Origin: Galeruca laticollis
Lineage: Eukaryota; Arthropoda; Insecta; Coleoptera; Chrysomelidae
Direction: 5' to 3'
Assembly: GCA_963921935.1 (NCBI GenBank)
Contig: OY998175.1
Location: 288,642,246-288,706,245 of the forward strand
Length of the DNA stretch: 64,000 nucleotides
In this document: one piece after another, positions 10,864-21,218 of the stretch
How the letters are laid out: the number at the start of each line of letters is the position of its first letter
Numbering within the stretch: the stretch's first letter is position 1
Notes under the pieces: model-generated
What the model was told of the DNA's origin: nothing
What the model saw: the letters and a program-made list of their open reading frames with translations, nothing else
The model's database searches: none
Translations under genes and position numbers: made by a program

Positions 10864-12740
10864 ATGACCGATTATCAAAAAATTAAAGTAGCGAGTGCTG
10901 CATTTATTGTAATAAGTGGCATATTAAAAAAAAAGAACAATCGCCGATGGTGGATGACAAGAATTTTTAAAAATAGAAAGCATTACAGTGGCAGTGACTT
11001 ATTGTGTGATTTGTCAATTGAAAACACGGGGAAATTCAAAAATTTTTGTCGCATGTCCTCTGAAGACTTTCAAAGATTAATTGAGTTATTGGGCCCTAAA
11101 ATACTAAAAAAGGACACCAATTTCAGAGAGTGTATACCTGTTAAAGAAAGATTAGCGATGACCCTACGTTTTTTGGCAACCGGAGACTCATTTACTAGTT
11201 TATCATATTTGTTTAAAGTCTCAAAGCAAAGTATTTCTACAATAGTTCCTGAAGTTTGCAACGCTATAGTTGAGGCATTTAAAGACCACATACAGGTAAG
11301 TTAACTATATATTTAACCTTATTTTAGTTAGTTTATATAAATATATATAATTTCTCAATATAATTTACAAATCAGCAAAGGTATGAACATACTGTTGCAA
11401 TGGACTCATTGACTGTGAATATGGGGAGCTATTTTCAAAAGTTGCTGAAGACGACGATGGATTACCAAATGAAGTTGACGGCGAAGGAAGTGGAGGATTA
11501 ATAACAATTTGTTGTTGCTGTTGTTGTGGTGTGCGTGCAGCAGTATTTCTATAATAATCAAATTCGATTTGGAACAGTACATTATTTATGTGATGCATAG
11601 CTGTAGCTCGCGTCATGTCATCAAATTTTCGGAGTCTGCTTGCAATATGTTCACCGAAAGTTGAACATTCATCTTTTTCGGCGGTTGAGGCCTTTTGAAG
11701 GACATCAAAGGCGTAGGCAATTCGCGGATCCTCTGCAGGCTTCTTTTTTTTAGCCGGTGCCTTCTTTGGTGAAGCAAACAGTTTGCGTTTCTCTCTTGTT
11801 TCATTTTGGGATTGTAGTTGGGAATCTGCAGGTTCTTGGTTTTGTGTAGGGTTCGGCTCTTCTGTCGCTTCATTTGTGGTTAATTCTGAATTAACTTCGT
11901 TCCCTTCTTCCCCATCACTGTTGTCGTCCTCTTCTTCTACAGAGGTCTATAAAAATAAATTAATTTTATAATTTCTTTAATTACAGATGCCAAGTAGTTC
12001 AGAAGATTGGGCGAAGCACGCGAAAATGTTTGAAGACGTCTGGACTTTTCCGCACTGTGTAGGAGCCATAGACGGAAAACATGTAATGATTCAAGCTCCT
12101 ATTAATACAGGAAGCGAATATTTCAATTACAAATCCTTCTTTAGTATTGTATTATTTGCACTGGTGGATGCAGAGTACAATTTTGTTTGCTGATGTAGGG
12201 TGTCAGGGACGGATATCGGACGGAGGGGTATTTAAAAACAGTGTATTGTGGCAGAAAATTACTAAGAACGAACTACATTTTCCTGAACCGGAAGCTCTTC
12301 CTGGTCGCCAAAAACTTTGTCCTTACGCAATTCTGGGTTCAATGGAACGGATTTTTATTTACCGACTTTCAAGAGCTCGTAGGGTTGTAGAAAATGCATT
12401 TGGGATTTTTTCTGTTGTCTTTCGAGTATTGCGGAAGCCAATGTTGTTAGAACCTCCCAACACAACTCTTATTACACTGTCAACCATCTACTTACATAAT
12501 TATCTACGGAAAAGTAAAGCCTCTCGCCAAACATACACACCTCCGGGAACATTTGATCATGAAGAAGATGGTAAATTAATACCAGGAAGTTGGAGACACG
12601 AAATAGACGATGGACCTTCCTTTATGTCTTTAAAGAAAGTCCCAAGGAAATGTTCAACAGATGCCCAAGCCATACGCAAAGAAATAGCAGACTATTTCAT
12701 GAACAATGGTCGCGTACCATGGCAAAATGATTATGCGTAA
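10864..12740 (+). pseudogene. PIF/Harbinger transposase 2 (frameshift and internal deletion)
   Basis: Exon 1 is 10864-11295 (donor CAG|GTAAGT, phase 0) and exon 2 starts at 11987 after TTACAG. Exon 1 has FKNFCRMSSEDFQRLIELLG and CIPVKERLAMTLRFLATGDS. Exon 2 has the first Asp in GAIDGKHVMIQAP, then a one-base frameshift around 12170-12190 that breaks the frame before VGCQGRISDGGVF. About 25-30 residues normally lying between the second Asp region and YRLSRARR are deleted near 12330. The final Glu region VVENAFGIF and the C-terminal tail to 12740 remain. The intron position is the same as in element 1. Exon 3 of the minus-strand MADF gene lies within this intron. Confidence 0.85.
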
Positions 12741-13277
12741 GGGCATTATTACTTATTGATGCATTTGAGCGAAAGCTGCGTAACACACTATTTTATAACT
12801 ATTATGATTATACTCACATTTTCAGTGTTGATATGTCCCACAGGTTTATTCTTGTCCAATAAAAAAAAGAACCTTTCATATGCAAACCAGCTGCTCACAT
12901 AAATCTCCCTCCGACCTGAAAATGGCACCATTATTACTTCATATGTACAATAATGTACTACATGTAACAATAAAGTGAATATTATAATACATATTAATAA
13001 TAAAATTTAGTCAATACATACCTTTGCCCGTGCCTGTTGTTTTTTTTATTTTTCCCCTTTCGCGGCGAAATGACGATAGCAGGGAATTCATTTTTGCTTT
13101 TGCTGCATCCACATTGCACTTTAATTTGGCGGCTATTTTTTCCCAAGCATCTTGTTTTTTATTGCGCATATGATAATTTTTATCACGGGGATCCCACAAC
13201 TCTGGACACTCGTGATATAAATCAATAAAGTATAAAATTCTTTCATGGTCCCATTCTGTATTATTAACGTCTTCCAT
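11365..13277 (-). CDS. MADF-domain accessory protein of PIF/Harbinger 2, three exons
   Basis: The exons are 13277-13022, 12915-12818 and 11946-11365, joined with matching phases (1, 0) and GT-AG borders. The product is 311 residues with no stops. The MADF domain spans about residues 8-118 across exons 1 and 2 (RILYFIDLYHECPELWDPRD, then SSWFAYERFFFLLDKNKP). Exon 3 starts with an acidic stretch (TSVEEEDDNSDGEEG). A basic patch follows (KAPAKKKKPAEDPR), then a region resembling BESS (STFGEHIASRLRKF), a polyglutamine run and a Ser/Pro-rich tail. It is intact although the transposase on the other strand is dead. Exon 3 lies in the transposase intron, and transposase exon 2 lies in this gene's second intron. 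Confidence 0.85.
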
Positions 13278-13878
13278 TTTAAATAAGTTTTTACAGGTAG
13301 ACAGTTGTTTAAATAAGGCAATGGACTTTATTACAACTGCATTCGCTCTTGACAAACACACCAAGTAAACTAAAAATTCGTCCAAATCAAACGCGCGCGA
13401 ACAAGCAAATTTCTTTGATGTACCGACAACAAGTGGATAATGTTTGCGAACGCTTGTTCGTGCACGTTATTGCGCGTTTGTGCGCGGTAACCCGTCCAAA
13501 TTGAACGCGCCTGCAACGTTCGCAAACGTTTGGCGCGGCGCGGCGCGGATCGGCGCGCTTGATCTGGACCCGCCTCAACAAAACGGTGTTAGATTGTTCT
13601 GGGGAGTGTTATTTGGGGTCCAGTAAATTTATTGCAGAAACAGTAAGATTTAAGTAGATATTAATAAATTGGTTATAATGAAATTACTGCTTATTATAAA
13701 AAGTAAAAATAAAAGCTAAAATACCACTGATAAGAGTGGAAGGTTCGACGGGATAGCTGGCCGACGACTTTTTCGGCAATAGAATGTAATAAGCAGGGGC
13801 GGACTTAAAACATTAAAATAAATAAACGAGTGAAAAAATTTGGCGAAATAAAACTAGAGTGTAGTTAAGAAGGCAATA

Positions 13879-14199
13879 ATGGTTAGTGATGATCACACAA
13901 GTGAAGAAACAAAAAACGAGATAAGAAAAATTAGTGAAGAGAACAATAAGCAACTCTTAAGAGAAAATCAAAAAATGAAAGAAGAAAATAAAAACATTAA
14001 AATGCATATCAAGGAAGTGGAAAATAGATTGGAAAGATTAGAAAAAGAAAAGAGAATGAAGAATGTTGTTATAAATGCAATAAATATAGATACTGATGAT
14101 AATAAAATAATTAAACAAGCCATAGAAAAATTGTTCGAAGAAGAATTACAAGTAGGAATACACGGAAATTGGGAGAGAAAATTTGCCTGGTCGAGCTGA
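13879..14199 (+). pseudogene. LINE ORF1-like coiled-coil protein
   Basis: An ATG-initiated frame of 106 residues is almost entirely charged and helical (KISEENNKQLLRENQKMKEE, then RLERLEKEKRMKN). It is followed by VVINAINIDTDDNKIIKQAI. Such a coiled coil followed by a short fold precedes the endonuclease frame in insect LINEs. The frame ends soon after, before the endonuclease. The exact boundary to the second frame is lost. Confidence 0.55.
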
Positions 14200-14539
14200 G
14201 AAACGAAAAGGGCAAATAATTAGTAATAAACAATAAATTCAAGCTGCTAGCACTAAAAAACGAAAAAATTACATAAATCACAATATGTCAATAATCGAAA
14301 AAGCAAAATAGATAAGAAAAGTTGCCAAGCAAGAAATAGATAAAGAGAAACATGTAAAGTCTGGCTACAATAAAATAGTGGTAGATGGAATCCTTTGGAG
14401 ATGGAATAAAGATGTTGAGAAACTGGAACAAGTTAAAAAAGCTAGTAGTAAATCCCTTATCAGAATTGGAAAAACGAGTAACGGCGAATGCAATGAATAA
14501 GGAAAGGAGTAGAAATAATAAAGTAAGGTATAAGGCAGG

Positions 14540-15150
14540 GAAAGGTTTGAAAATAGGAGCATTGAACGTAAGAGATACTTTTGAGGAGGGAGCGCTTAAA
14601 CACTTAATACAAGAAATAAAGAAATGAGTTTGACATAATAGCACTACAGGAGACAAAACATAAGGGAAATGAAGTAAAAGAAATTGACGACTATTTACTC
14701 CTAAATATAGTGGAGGAAGTAACAGATTGTTTGGTACAGGATTTATATTGCACAAAAAATTGAAGTCTATGATAGTTGAATTTAAAAACATTTCAGATAG
14801 AATGTGTAAATTAAGAATTAAAGGAAGATACCAAAAAATAACATTTATAGACATAAATGCCCCAACTGAAGACAAGGATGTACAAATTAAGGAAGAATTT
14901 TATAATGAACTAAATAATGAGTATCAGAGGATAGGAATATATGATTTGAAAATAATACTTGGTGATGCAAATACTAAGATAGGAAAAGAAACAATTTACC
15001 AGCCAACGATCGGAAAGTATAGTAAACATGATGAAACAAATGAAAATGGACAGCTATTGATTGATTTTGCAAAAGAAAAAAATATCAGAGTAAAAATCAC
15101 ATACTTCCAGAGAAAGGAGGACCAGACGCGGATACTGATCACTTTTTATT
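14540..15150 (+). pseudogene. LINE apurinic-type endonuclease domain (broken)
   Basis: The domain is read in two frames. The first holds KIGALNVRDTFEEGALKHL up to a stop at 14624-14627. The second, from about 14727, holds FGTGFILHKKLKSMI, FIDINAPTEDKDVQIKEEFY and LKIILGDANTKIGKE, where families usually have GDFNAK. It then reads IGKYSKHDETNENGQLLIDFA. The expected downstream DH motif region is degraded. Confidence 0.65.
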
Positions 15151-15160
15151 AGGAATTCAA

Positions 15161-15652
15161 ATGAAACAAGAGATACCAGAACTAAAATATGGGAAGAAAA
15201 AGATAAACATAAACAGAAGTTCGTTTAGACTTCAGAAAAAGAAGGTACGAGAGATGTATGAAATGAAATTAGAAAGAGGGTTGGAAGAGGTGCACGAAAG
15301 TAGCGACATAGAAGACATATGGGAGGAGATGAGTAAGAGAATGGTTCAGGTGGTAGAAGAGTGTGAAGAGGAAAGTAGAACCCAATTACGTGAATGGTTC
15401 GACCAAGAGTGTGAAAATGTACTAAGGGAAAGGAATAAGAGAAGAGAATATATGCTAAAGCACAACACAGGTGAAGCTAAATATAAGTATAAAGAACAAA
15501 GTAAGAGGTGCATCAAAAAGTTCAAAAAGGGATATCACGGCAGCAGTCAGTTTGTGAAGGATGAAGAAGGTAGGCTGATAGCTGGAGAAAGCGAAATACT
15601 AGAAAGGTGGAAGGAATACTTTGAAGAATTACTGAGATCTCAGAACAACTAA
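15161..15652 (+). pseudogene. LINE linker before reverse transcriptase
   Basis: The frame of 163 residues is rich in Lys, Glu and Arg, with REWFDQECENVLRERNKRR and SSQFVKDEEGRLIAGE. It ends in ILERWKEYFEELL, the segment that directly precedes the RT palm in RTE/I-type elements. The RT palm itself, with its active-site motif, is absent: the sequence after 15652 runs into the C-terminal region within about 100 bases. Confidence 0.65.
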
Positions 15653-15755
15653 AGTATACCGACGTATGCGTAGTAGAACTAGAAGAAACAGGAATTAACG
15701 AAGAAGTACTGCGAAAAGAAGACAATGTATATGAAATCGATTAGAAGTAAGGAGA

Positions 15756-16917
15756 TGGAGACAAGAAATTTGAAATAATTTCTGAAAAAGGTAAAATTTA
15801 TAGCTTCCAAGAAGTAGAATCGTTTACGTATCTAGGCGCAAAATTCACTAGGAAACAAAATATAAAAAAAGAAATACAAAACAGAATCCTAAAGGGAAAT
15901 AAATTTATATATAAGCTAAAGAATGTGCTTAATGGTAAAATATTATCTAGAAGTGCAAAGATTAGGATTTACAAATCAGTTCTGAGACCGATAGTATTGT
16001 TATGTTTTTCTTATTTATTAAAAGTTTTTATTACGGGTGGGATAAATTTCAAACACTCGGTATGGCTACTTACTAATTTATTTAAACACTTAACTAATCA
16101 CTAATACTTAATTTATGTATACAGTATATTCACTTAAACTAATTTATATGAACAGTTCACTAATTCACTTATTTATTTGTTTATCTCACGATGTCAAATT
16201 ATCAACTTCTTACTCTTCCTGATCAGTCGCCTTATATACTAGTGCTTTTTGTACTAGAGAATTCCGGGCTGCGGTTTATACACACAAATAATTTTTCTGG
16301 CCTTTTCTAGATAACTCTGGTCACAAAAACCAGTTCTAGATAAGATAGTCTCAATCGTAAACAGTTTTTTATAACTGCGTATCCGCCATAACAGTTTTTT
16401 ATAACTGCGTATCCGCCATAATTTTAACTATTATACCTGGCTTAGATAGAGTCGGTTTTAGGGACTATACCAGTGTGCTGTTTCGTAACAGTATTATTTG
16501 GCAGCGACGGACAATTGATAAAGGAGAACAAAAAATGTTTTAGCCATCTGGGAAAGAAAGTGTTTACGCAGAATTTATTGAGGAAAAAAAGAGGTGAAAT
16601 ATAGCAATGACGTACGAATAAAGAACTAAGAGAATTGTTCGACGAAACTGATATAATAGGCACCGCAAAAGGAAGCAGACTAAGAGGGTTAGGTCATATA
16701 GAAAGAATGAATAACGAAAGGATTCCTAAAAAGGTAACAGTAAGTAAGATTGGAGGAAAAAGAAAGAGAGGTAGATCCAAAGTAAGATGGATGGACGAGG
16801 TAATGAAAGATATGAAGGAAATAAAAATAAAAAAACTGGAGAAGCAAAGCCAAAGATAGGAGGAAATGGAGAAAAGACACATACCAAGCCATGGGCCTTC
16901 TAGGCGTGCAGTGCTAA
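15756..16917 (+). pseudogene. LINE reverse transcriptase C-terminal region, split by a solo LTR
   Basis: The piece before the LTR reads FQEVESFTYLGAKFTRKQN and SRSAKIRIYKSVLRPIV. After the LTR the product continues with frame changes to TNKELRELFDETDIIGT, RLRGLGHIERMNNERIPKK and KRKRGRSKVRWMDEVMKDM. It ends AMGLLGVQC just before the 3' duplication. This tail order is typical of insect LINE polyproteins. Confidence 0.7.
15998..16490. mobile_element. Solo LTR (493 bp) with 4-bp duplication
   Basis: The sequence starts TGTTATG and ends CGTAACA, and is flanked on both sides by GTAT (15994-15997 and 16491-16494). Removal rejoins the LINE coding region. Within it a 30-bp unit starting ACAGTTTTTTATAACTGCG is perfectly tandemly duplicated (16361-16390 and 16391-16420). 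A 4-bp target duplication and TG..CA ends fit a Gypsy-type LTR retrotransposon reduced to one LTR by recombination. Confidence 0.85.
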
Positions 16918-16929
16918 ATATATTTATAT

Positions 16930-16985
16930 ACAACTACTAGTGTAATGCAAATTTTATTGATAAAAGAATCCTTAAAACAAAACCT
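16930..16985 (+). repeat. Right copy of the direct duplication flanking the LINE
   Basis: The segment shares TACAACTACTAGTGTAATGC and ATCCTTAAAACAAAACCT with 10521-10588. The two copies differ by a short indel and substitutions in the middle, which indicates age. Confidence 0.6.
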
Positions 16986-17332
16986 CTTTATTAGGTAAAA
17001 AATATATTCCAACATATTTTTCTGCAACCACTGCATTATAATTTTCTCGAAGTGTATGTACATAAAGATATACCTATTTGTTTTATATTTTCTTACTAAA
17101 CAATAAACATATCCATCTTTGAAACATAATAGGTAGATAGGAGTTAACTATATTATCATTATAACGCTATTATCCTAATTTAAAAATGTTGAAAATTAAA
17201 CCTACTTACTACTTAAAATAATTATAACTTGTAACATTTACCTGCCATTTAATGTTCTCTTTCAAGTATTATTTTTTGAATAGGAAAAATCAGTTTTGGG
17301 CTTCACACGAGGTCACATACACATCACATACA
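16986..17332. other. Unassigned AT-rich sequence
   Basis: No reading frame or repeat is recognised. It lies between the LINE duplication and the MITE and may be the other half of whatever element the LINE entered. Confidence 0.4.
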
Positions 17333-17527
17333 GTAGAAACGGCGAAACTTTTCCATCACGTGATTTAGTTGACGATATTATTCAACACATGTTATGTTGG
17401 TACTGTCTTCTTCTAGTAACAGAAAAAGAGCGAAACTCAATACAAGCGTTTGTCGTATTGTTTTGATTAAGATGTATATGGTTGATGTCGTATCAGTCAC
17501 GTGATGGAAAAGTCTCAGCGTTTCTAC
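17333..17527. mobile_element. Short MITE with 31-bp inverted ends
   Basis: The left end GTAGAAACGGCGAAACTTTT followed by CCATCACGTGA (17333-17363) matches the reverse complement of 17497-17527 with three or so differences. The P element inserted at the outer edge of the right repeat, so a second copy of its last 8 bases lies at 23700-23707. The family and target duplication of the MITE were not resolved. Confidence 0.75.
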
Positions 17528-17705
17528 CTTAGACAAGGAAAGACGAATGGACGCGTAATATTCGACCTGCGTCTGCTAAGTGTTTGTTACCATATTTTAG
17601 TGGTCGCCATTTTTTAGGAGCCAGTTGTTTCATTGTAGCTTGTGTTTATTTTTGTGATTATTAATTTACCTAGAACTTATTTTGGACTTGTTGAATTTGT
17701 ATACA

Positions 17706-20700
17706 ATGGTGCAGTGTGTTGCGTATGGTTGTAAGAACAGAAATGATAAAAAAGTACCAGGATTATCGTTTGACAGGTAAGAAAAGCTTCGTATTAAATT
17801 GGCTCCATTACCAAATGAACCAAATATTTACTTCTTATGCATCCGATCTATCTGATAATTTTAGTACCTATTGCTGAAGGTATTCGTTCATACTGGGGAC
17901 ATTTAATTGCTTATTATTTAAAATTTTCATTCATAATTTTGCAAATATCGTTGAGAAATACACTCTAAATTAGTGTAAATACCATGGGCGTAGGTAACTC
18001 AGTGATATTTACATCGGCGATATTTAAAAAAGTATTTTTTACTCTTATATCACTATTTGAATTATTTAATTTTACAAAAGTCATATTATTTTTCAGATTT
18101 CCCAAATCTGAGGAAATGAGATCGCGATGGTTGGAGAATATGAAAATTGATAATTGGATGCCAACAGATAATGACAGATTATGTTCAAAACATTTTGATG
18201 CAAAATGTTTCTATGTAACCATTTCCAGGGTAAGATTGATGAATAGTGCAGTTCCAACAATTTTCGTGGATTTACCTAGTCATCTGCAACCAGCTAAGGT
18301 GACTGCTTTTTGAATATATTTTCTAGAGTTAAATAAACATTCATTATTAAAATATTCTATATCTAAATATACTTTAAATGTGGTAATAATATGTCTTGCA
18401 TAATTAGACATATTTATCTTGTATGTACATTTTTTATTCAAAAGAATTTAAGACCAAACATTTAACTTAATTACCATAGCTGTAGTAAATTGATCATAAA
18501 ATTGTATTTTAGGATATCTCAAGAAAAAGGACATACTCTAGAAGTACACCATCACCACAACCATCTACTAGTCGGCAAGACATTGACTGCCCTCGCAAAA
18601 AGAAACTGAAGAGAAAAATATATCTTGAAAAAAAAAGAAATCAAGACAAAAATTAGAAAAATACGTGTACTTGGACAATCTCTAAAAAGACAGAAGCAAA
18701 AAGTCATATCTTTAAAACATATTATTAAGACCTTGCAACAGAAAAATATGATTTCAGATGAAAACGTCATTCTATTAGAAAGTATGTCAAATTTTCAAAA
18801 AGAACTGCTACAACGTAAAGTTGTAAAACAACAGAAATATAATCCAGAATCAAGAAAATTCGCTTTATCGTTAAATTTTTTGTCTCCAAAGGCATATGAT
18901 TACGTGAGAAATGTTTTTGACACTTGCCTTCCTCATCGAAGTACGATTGGAAAATGGTATAAAACCATAAATGCTGAACCAGCAATTACAATTGAATCTT
19001 TAGATGTTTAGAAATTATATGTGCAAAAGGAAACCAAAACTGTTTTGTGTTCGTTAGTAATAGATGAAATGGCTATACGAAAACATTTAGAATCGGATGG
19101 GAAAAGTTTTTTTGGTTATGTCAACTGTGGGATTAATTTCAATACTGATTCAAATGCATTAGCAAAGGAAGCATTTGTAATTATGGTTGTCAACATTAAT
19201 GGTACATGGAAATTGCCAGTTGGATACTTCCTAACTGATTCTTTAACTGGAAACCAAAAATCTTCGATTATTTCTCATTGTTTATCTGCATTGGAAGAAA
19301 CAGGAATCAGAATTGTATCATTGACTTTTGATGGGGCACCATCAAATATATCAATGAGCAATATGCTAGGTTGTAATACTGATATACACAATCTCAAAAC
19401 ATATGACAAAATATATATTTTCTATGACCCGTGTCATATGATTGAATTGGTAAGAAATACTTTTGGGGAATTGAAAGTTTTCAAAGATAAAGATGGCAAT
19501 CTAATAAATTGGGAGTATGTAAGACTCTTGCACGATTTGCAAGAGAGTGAAGGTCTTCACTTAGGCAATAAGTTACGGTCTGCCCATATGCACAGAAAAT
19601 GAAAGTGCGCTTGGCTGACCAGTTGCTGAGTGCATCTGTAGCAGATGCAATAGAATATTGTTTAAAAAACTTAAATTAAAACAGTTTGAGGGGTCTGAGG
19701 AAACTATTATATTTATAAGACATATAAATAATGTTTTTGATATTCTAAATAGCAGAAAGTTACAAGCTAAGGGGTATAAGAAAGCAGTGTGTGCAGAAAA
19801 CATTGATAATATTTCACAATTTATAAAGGAGTTTATTATATACATTTCTCTATTAAAATTTCCTAATGGCGAACTTGTAGTTACTTCTCCTCGCCGCACT
19901 GGATTTGTTGGTCTGATAATAGATTTAAAAAATGTTTTAAATTTGTATGGTAATTTAGTGACTATACAAAAGCTATTGATGTATCTTCCTACATATAAAA
20001 TTAGCCAAGACCACTTGGAATTATTTTTTTCATCAATTACATCAAGAGGTGGCTGGAATAACAACCCCACTGCCCGTCAATTTCGTACTTCCTACAGACA
20101 ATTACTGTTAAGAACTGAAATACGTAGTGGGGGTGTGGGTAACTGCATACCTCTTGAACAAATAAATGTCCTTACAGTATCTAGCGGTAAAATTGACCCA
20201 GGTTACCCCGAAAATCAAATTAATAATAGTATTCCACAATTTCATAAAGGAGAAGAAGCGCAGAATGTCGAAACGTTTGGTAATATTTTCAATGATCATA
20301 CATACATAATAAATCCTACAATGCTTTCAAATTGTAGCCAAGAAATTGTGATATACATAGCGGGATTTGTAGTTAAGCAGTTACAAAAATCTATAAAATG
20401 TGAGAAATGTATTGGGGCATTATCTGGAAACAGAGACAATTTTTTAAATTCACTAATCTCACAAAAAAATAAAGGAGGTCTTACATACCCGTCTGCGGAT
20501 GTAATTGAAATATGTAAAATTAGTGAAAAATTCCTTAGAGTATTCAAAGACAGTTTAAGTAAGAAAAATTTTGTACAAATATTAATCAGTAAAATTTTAA
20601 GAAATAGTATTGGCATGAATTTATTCCAGTCACTTGATAATCATATTATTGAAAATGATGTAAATCATGTTTATTTCTTAATGAAGTCTGTGTGTGTTAG

Positions 20701-20746
20701 ATACATAAATATTAGAATTCATTTTATTGTAGAAACACAAAGTTAA
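17706..20746 (+). pseudogene. P-element transposase (THAP9-like), frameshifted
   Basis: Exon 1 is 17706-17776, exon 2 is 18097-18298 and exon 3 starts at 18513; all borders are GT-AG and phases match. Exons 1 and 2 form a THAP zinc finger: MVQCVAYGCKNRNDKK, then RSRWLENMKIDNWMP, LCSKHF and the AVPTIF box. Exon 3 begins with a Ser/Pro and Lys-rich linker, then a coiled segment and ESRKFALSLNFLSPKAYDYV. The RNase H-like core follows (LVIDEMAIRKHL, SLTFDGAPSNISM, YDPCHMIELVRNTFG), then PTARQFRTSYRQLLLRTEI in the C-terminal part to 20746. Breaks are a frameshift in an A-run near 18630, a TAG at 19009-19011, and shifts near 19600 and 19665. They could be true decay or, for the A-run ones, sequencing errors. 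Confidence 0.88.
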
Positions 20747-21218
20747 CCTACTGATCACATACGCAATCGTTATACTAAATTGATTTTGTTCAAGGGCCAA
20801 TGAGTTTTGATTTTAATATTAATAAATCTGATTATACTATGTATTTTTTTATTTCATTGTTGCCTATCCAATCATTATATTTTCCCTTTTAAAATATACC
20901 CATAACGTGTATACAATATATAAAATGCATCTTGCACAAATATGTGAGCAGGAATAAAAGAATATCACATATTTTGTCTTTTTTCCGTCTTATACATGTA
21001 AATTGCATTAGAGAAGAGTGTTGAAAAACAGGGCAAGAAAATAATGTATGCGATACTTTTGTTTGCAGCAGCATATTTTTTACTAATATTAATTACTGTT
21101 TATAAATATTTACATATTTTTTCAAAATCGAATTTGAAAACAATCTTAAATTTACCCTCTGCTCCACCACTGATAATTGTTGATTGGAGCCAGTTGGTAA
21201 CATAATTTGATAGTTATA
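20747..21218. other. 3' non-coding part of the P element
   Basis: The stretch is AT-rich with no gene. It continues beyond the nested DD82E element with only 33 bases (23667-23699) before the P terminus, so the younger element landed close to the P end. Confidence 0.6.

Larger units (their letters stand above)
10684..13575. mobile_element. PIF/Harbinger DNA transposon 2, transposase broken
   Basis: The element is 2892 bp with long, nearly perfect inverted termini of about 60 bp beginning AGGCGGGTCCAGATCAAGCG. The termini are strongly GC-rich and include CGCGCCGCGCCGCGCC and repeats of CGTTTGCGAA. Flanks are TAA at 10681-10683 and CAA at 13576-13578, a 3-bp duplication with one change. The transposase (plus strand) is frameshifted and deleted. 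The MADF gene (minus strand) is open throughout. The two genes interlock exactly as in element 1. It is inserted in the 5' region of the LINE. Confidence 0.9.
10590..16929 (+). mobile_element. Non-LTR retrotransposon (LINE), decayed, with two nested insertions
   Basis: A 5' region (10590-10683 and 13579-13878) precedes a short ORF1-like frame, endonuclease pieces (about 14540-15150), a linker before the RT, and RT C-terminal pieces (15756-15997 and 16495-16917). The core of the reverse transcriptase is missing between about 15650 and 15756. A Harbinger lies at 10684-13575 and a solo LTR at 15998-16490. Endonuclease motifs (GALNVRDTFEEGALKHLI, INAPTEDKD, IILGDANTKIG) and the tail (RLRGLGHIERMNNERIPKK) match the insect endonuclease-reverse transcriptase LINEs of the RTE/I type. 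It is flanked by the duplication at 10521-10588 and 16930-16985. Confidence 0.78.

Noticed and set aside
13387..13626. Open frames at the right end of Harbinger 2
   Set aside because: They only read through the GC-rich inverted repeat, and the mirrored end gives equivalent frames.
17333..17527. MITE ends as the P element termini
   Set aside because: The 8-bp duplication GTTTCTAC fits only the CTTAGACAAGG ends at 17528 and 23699, so the MITE is the target, not part of P.
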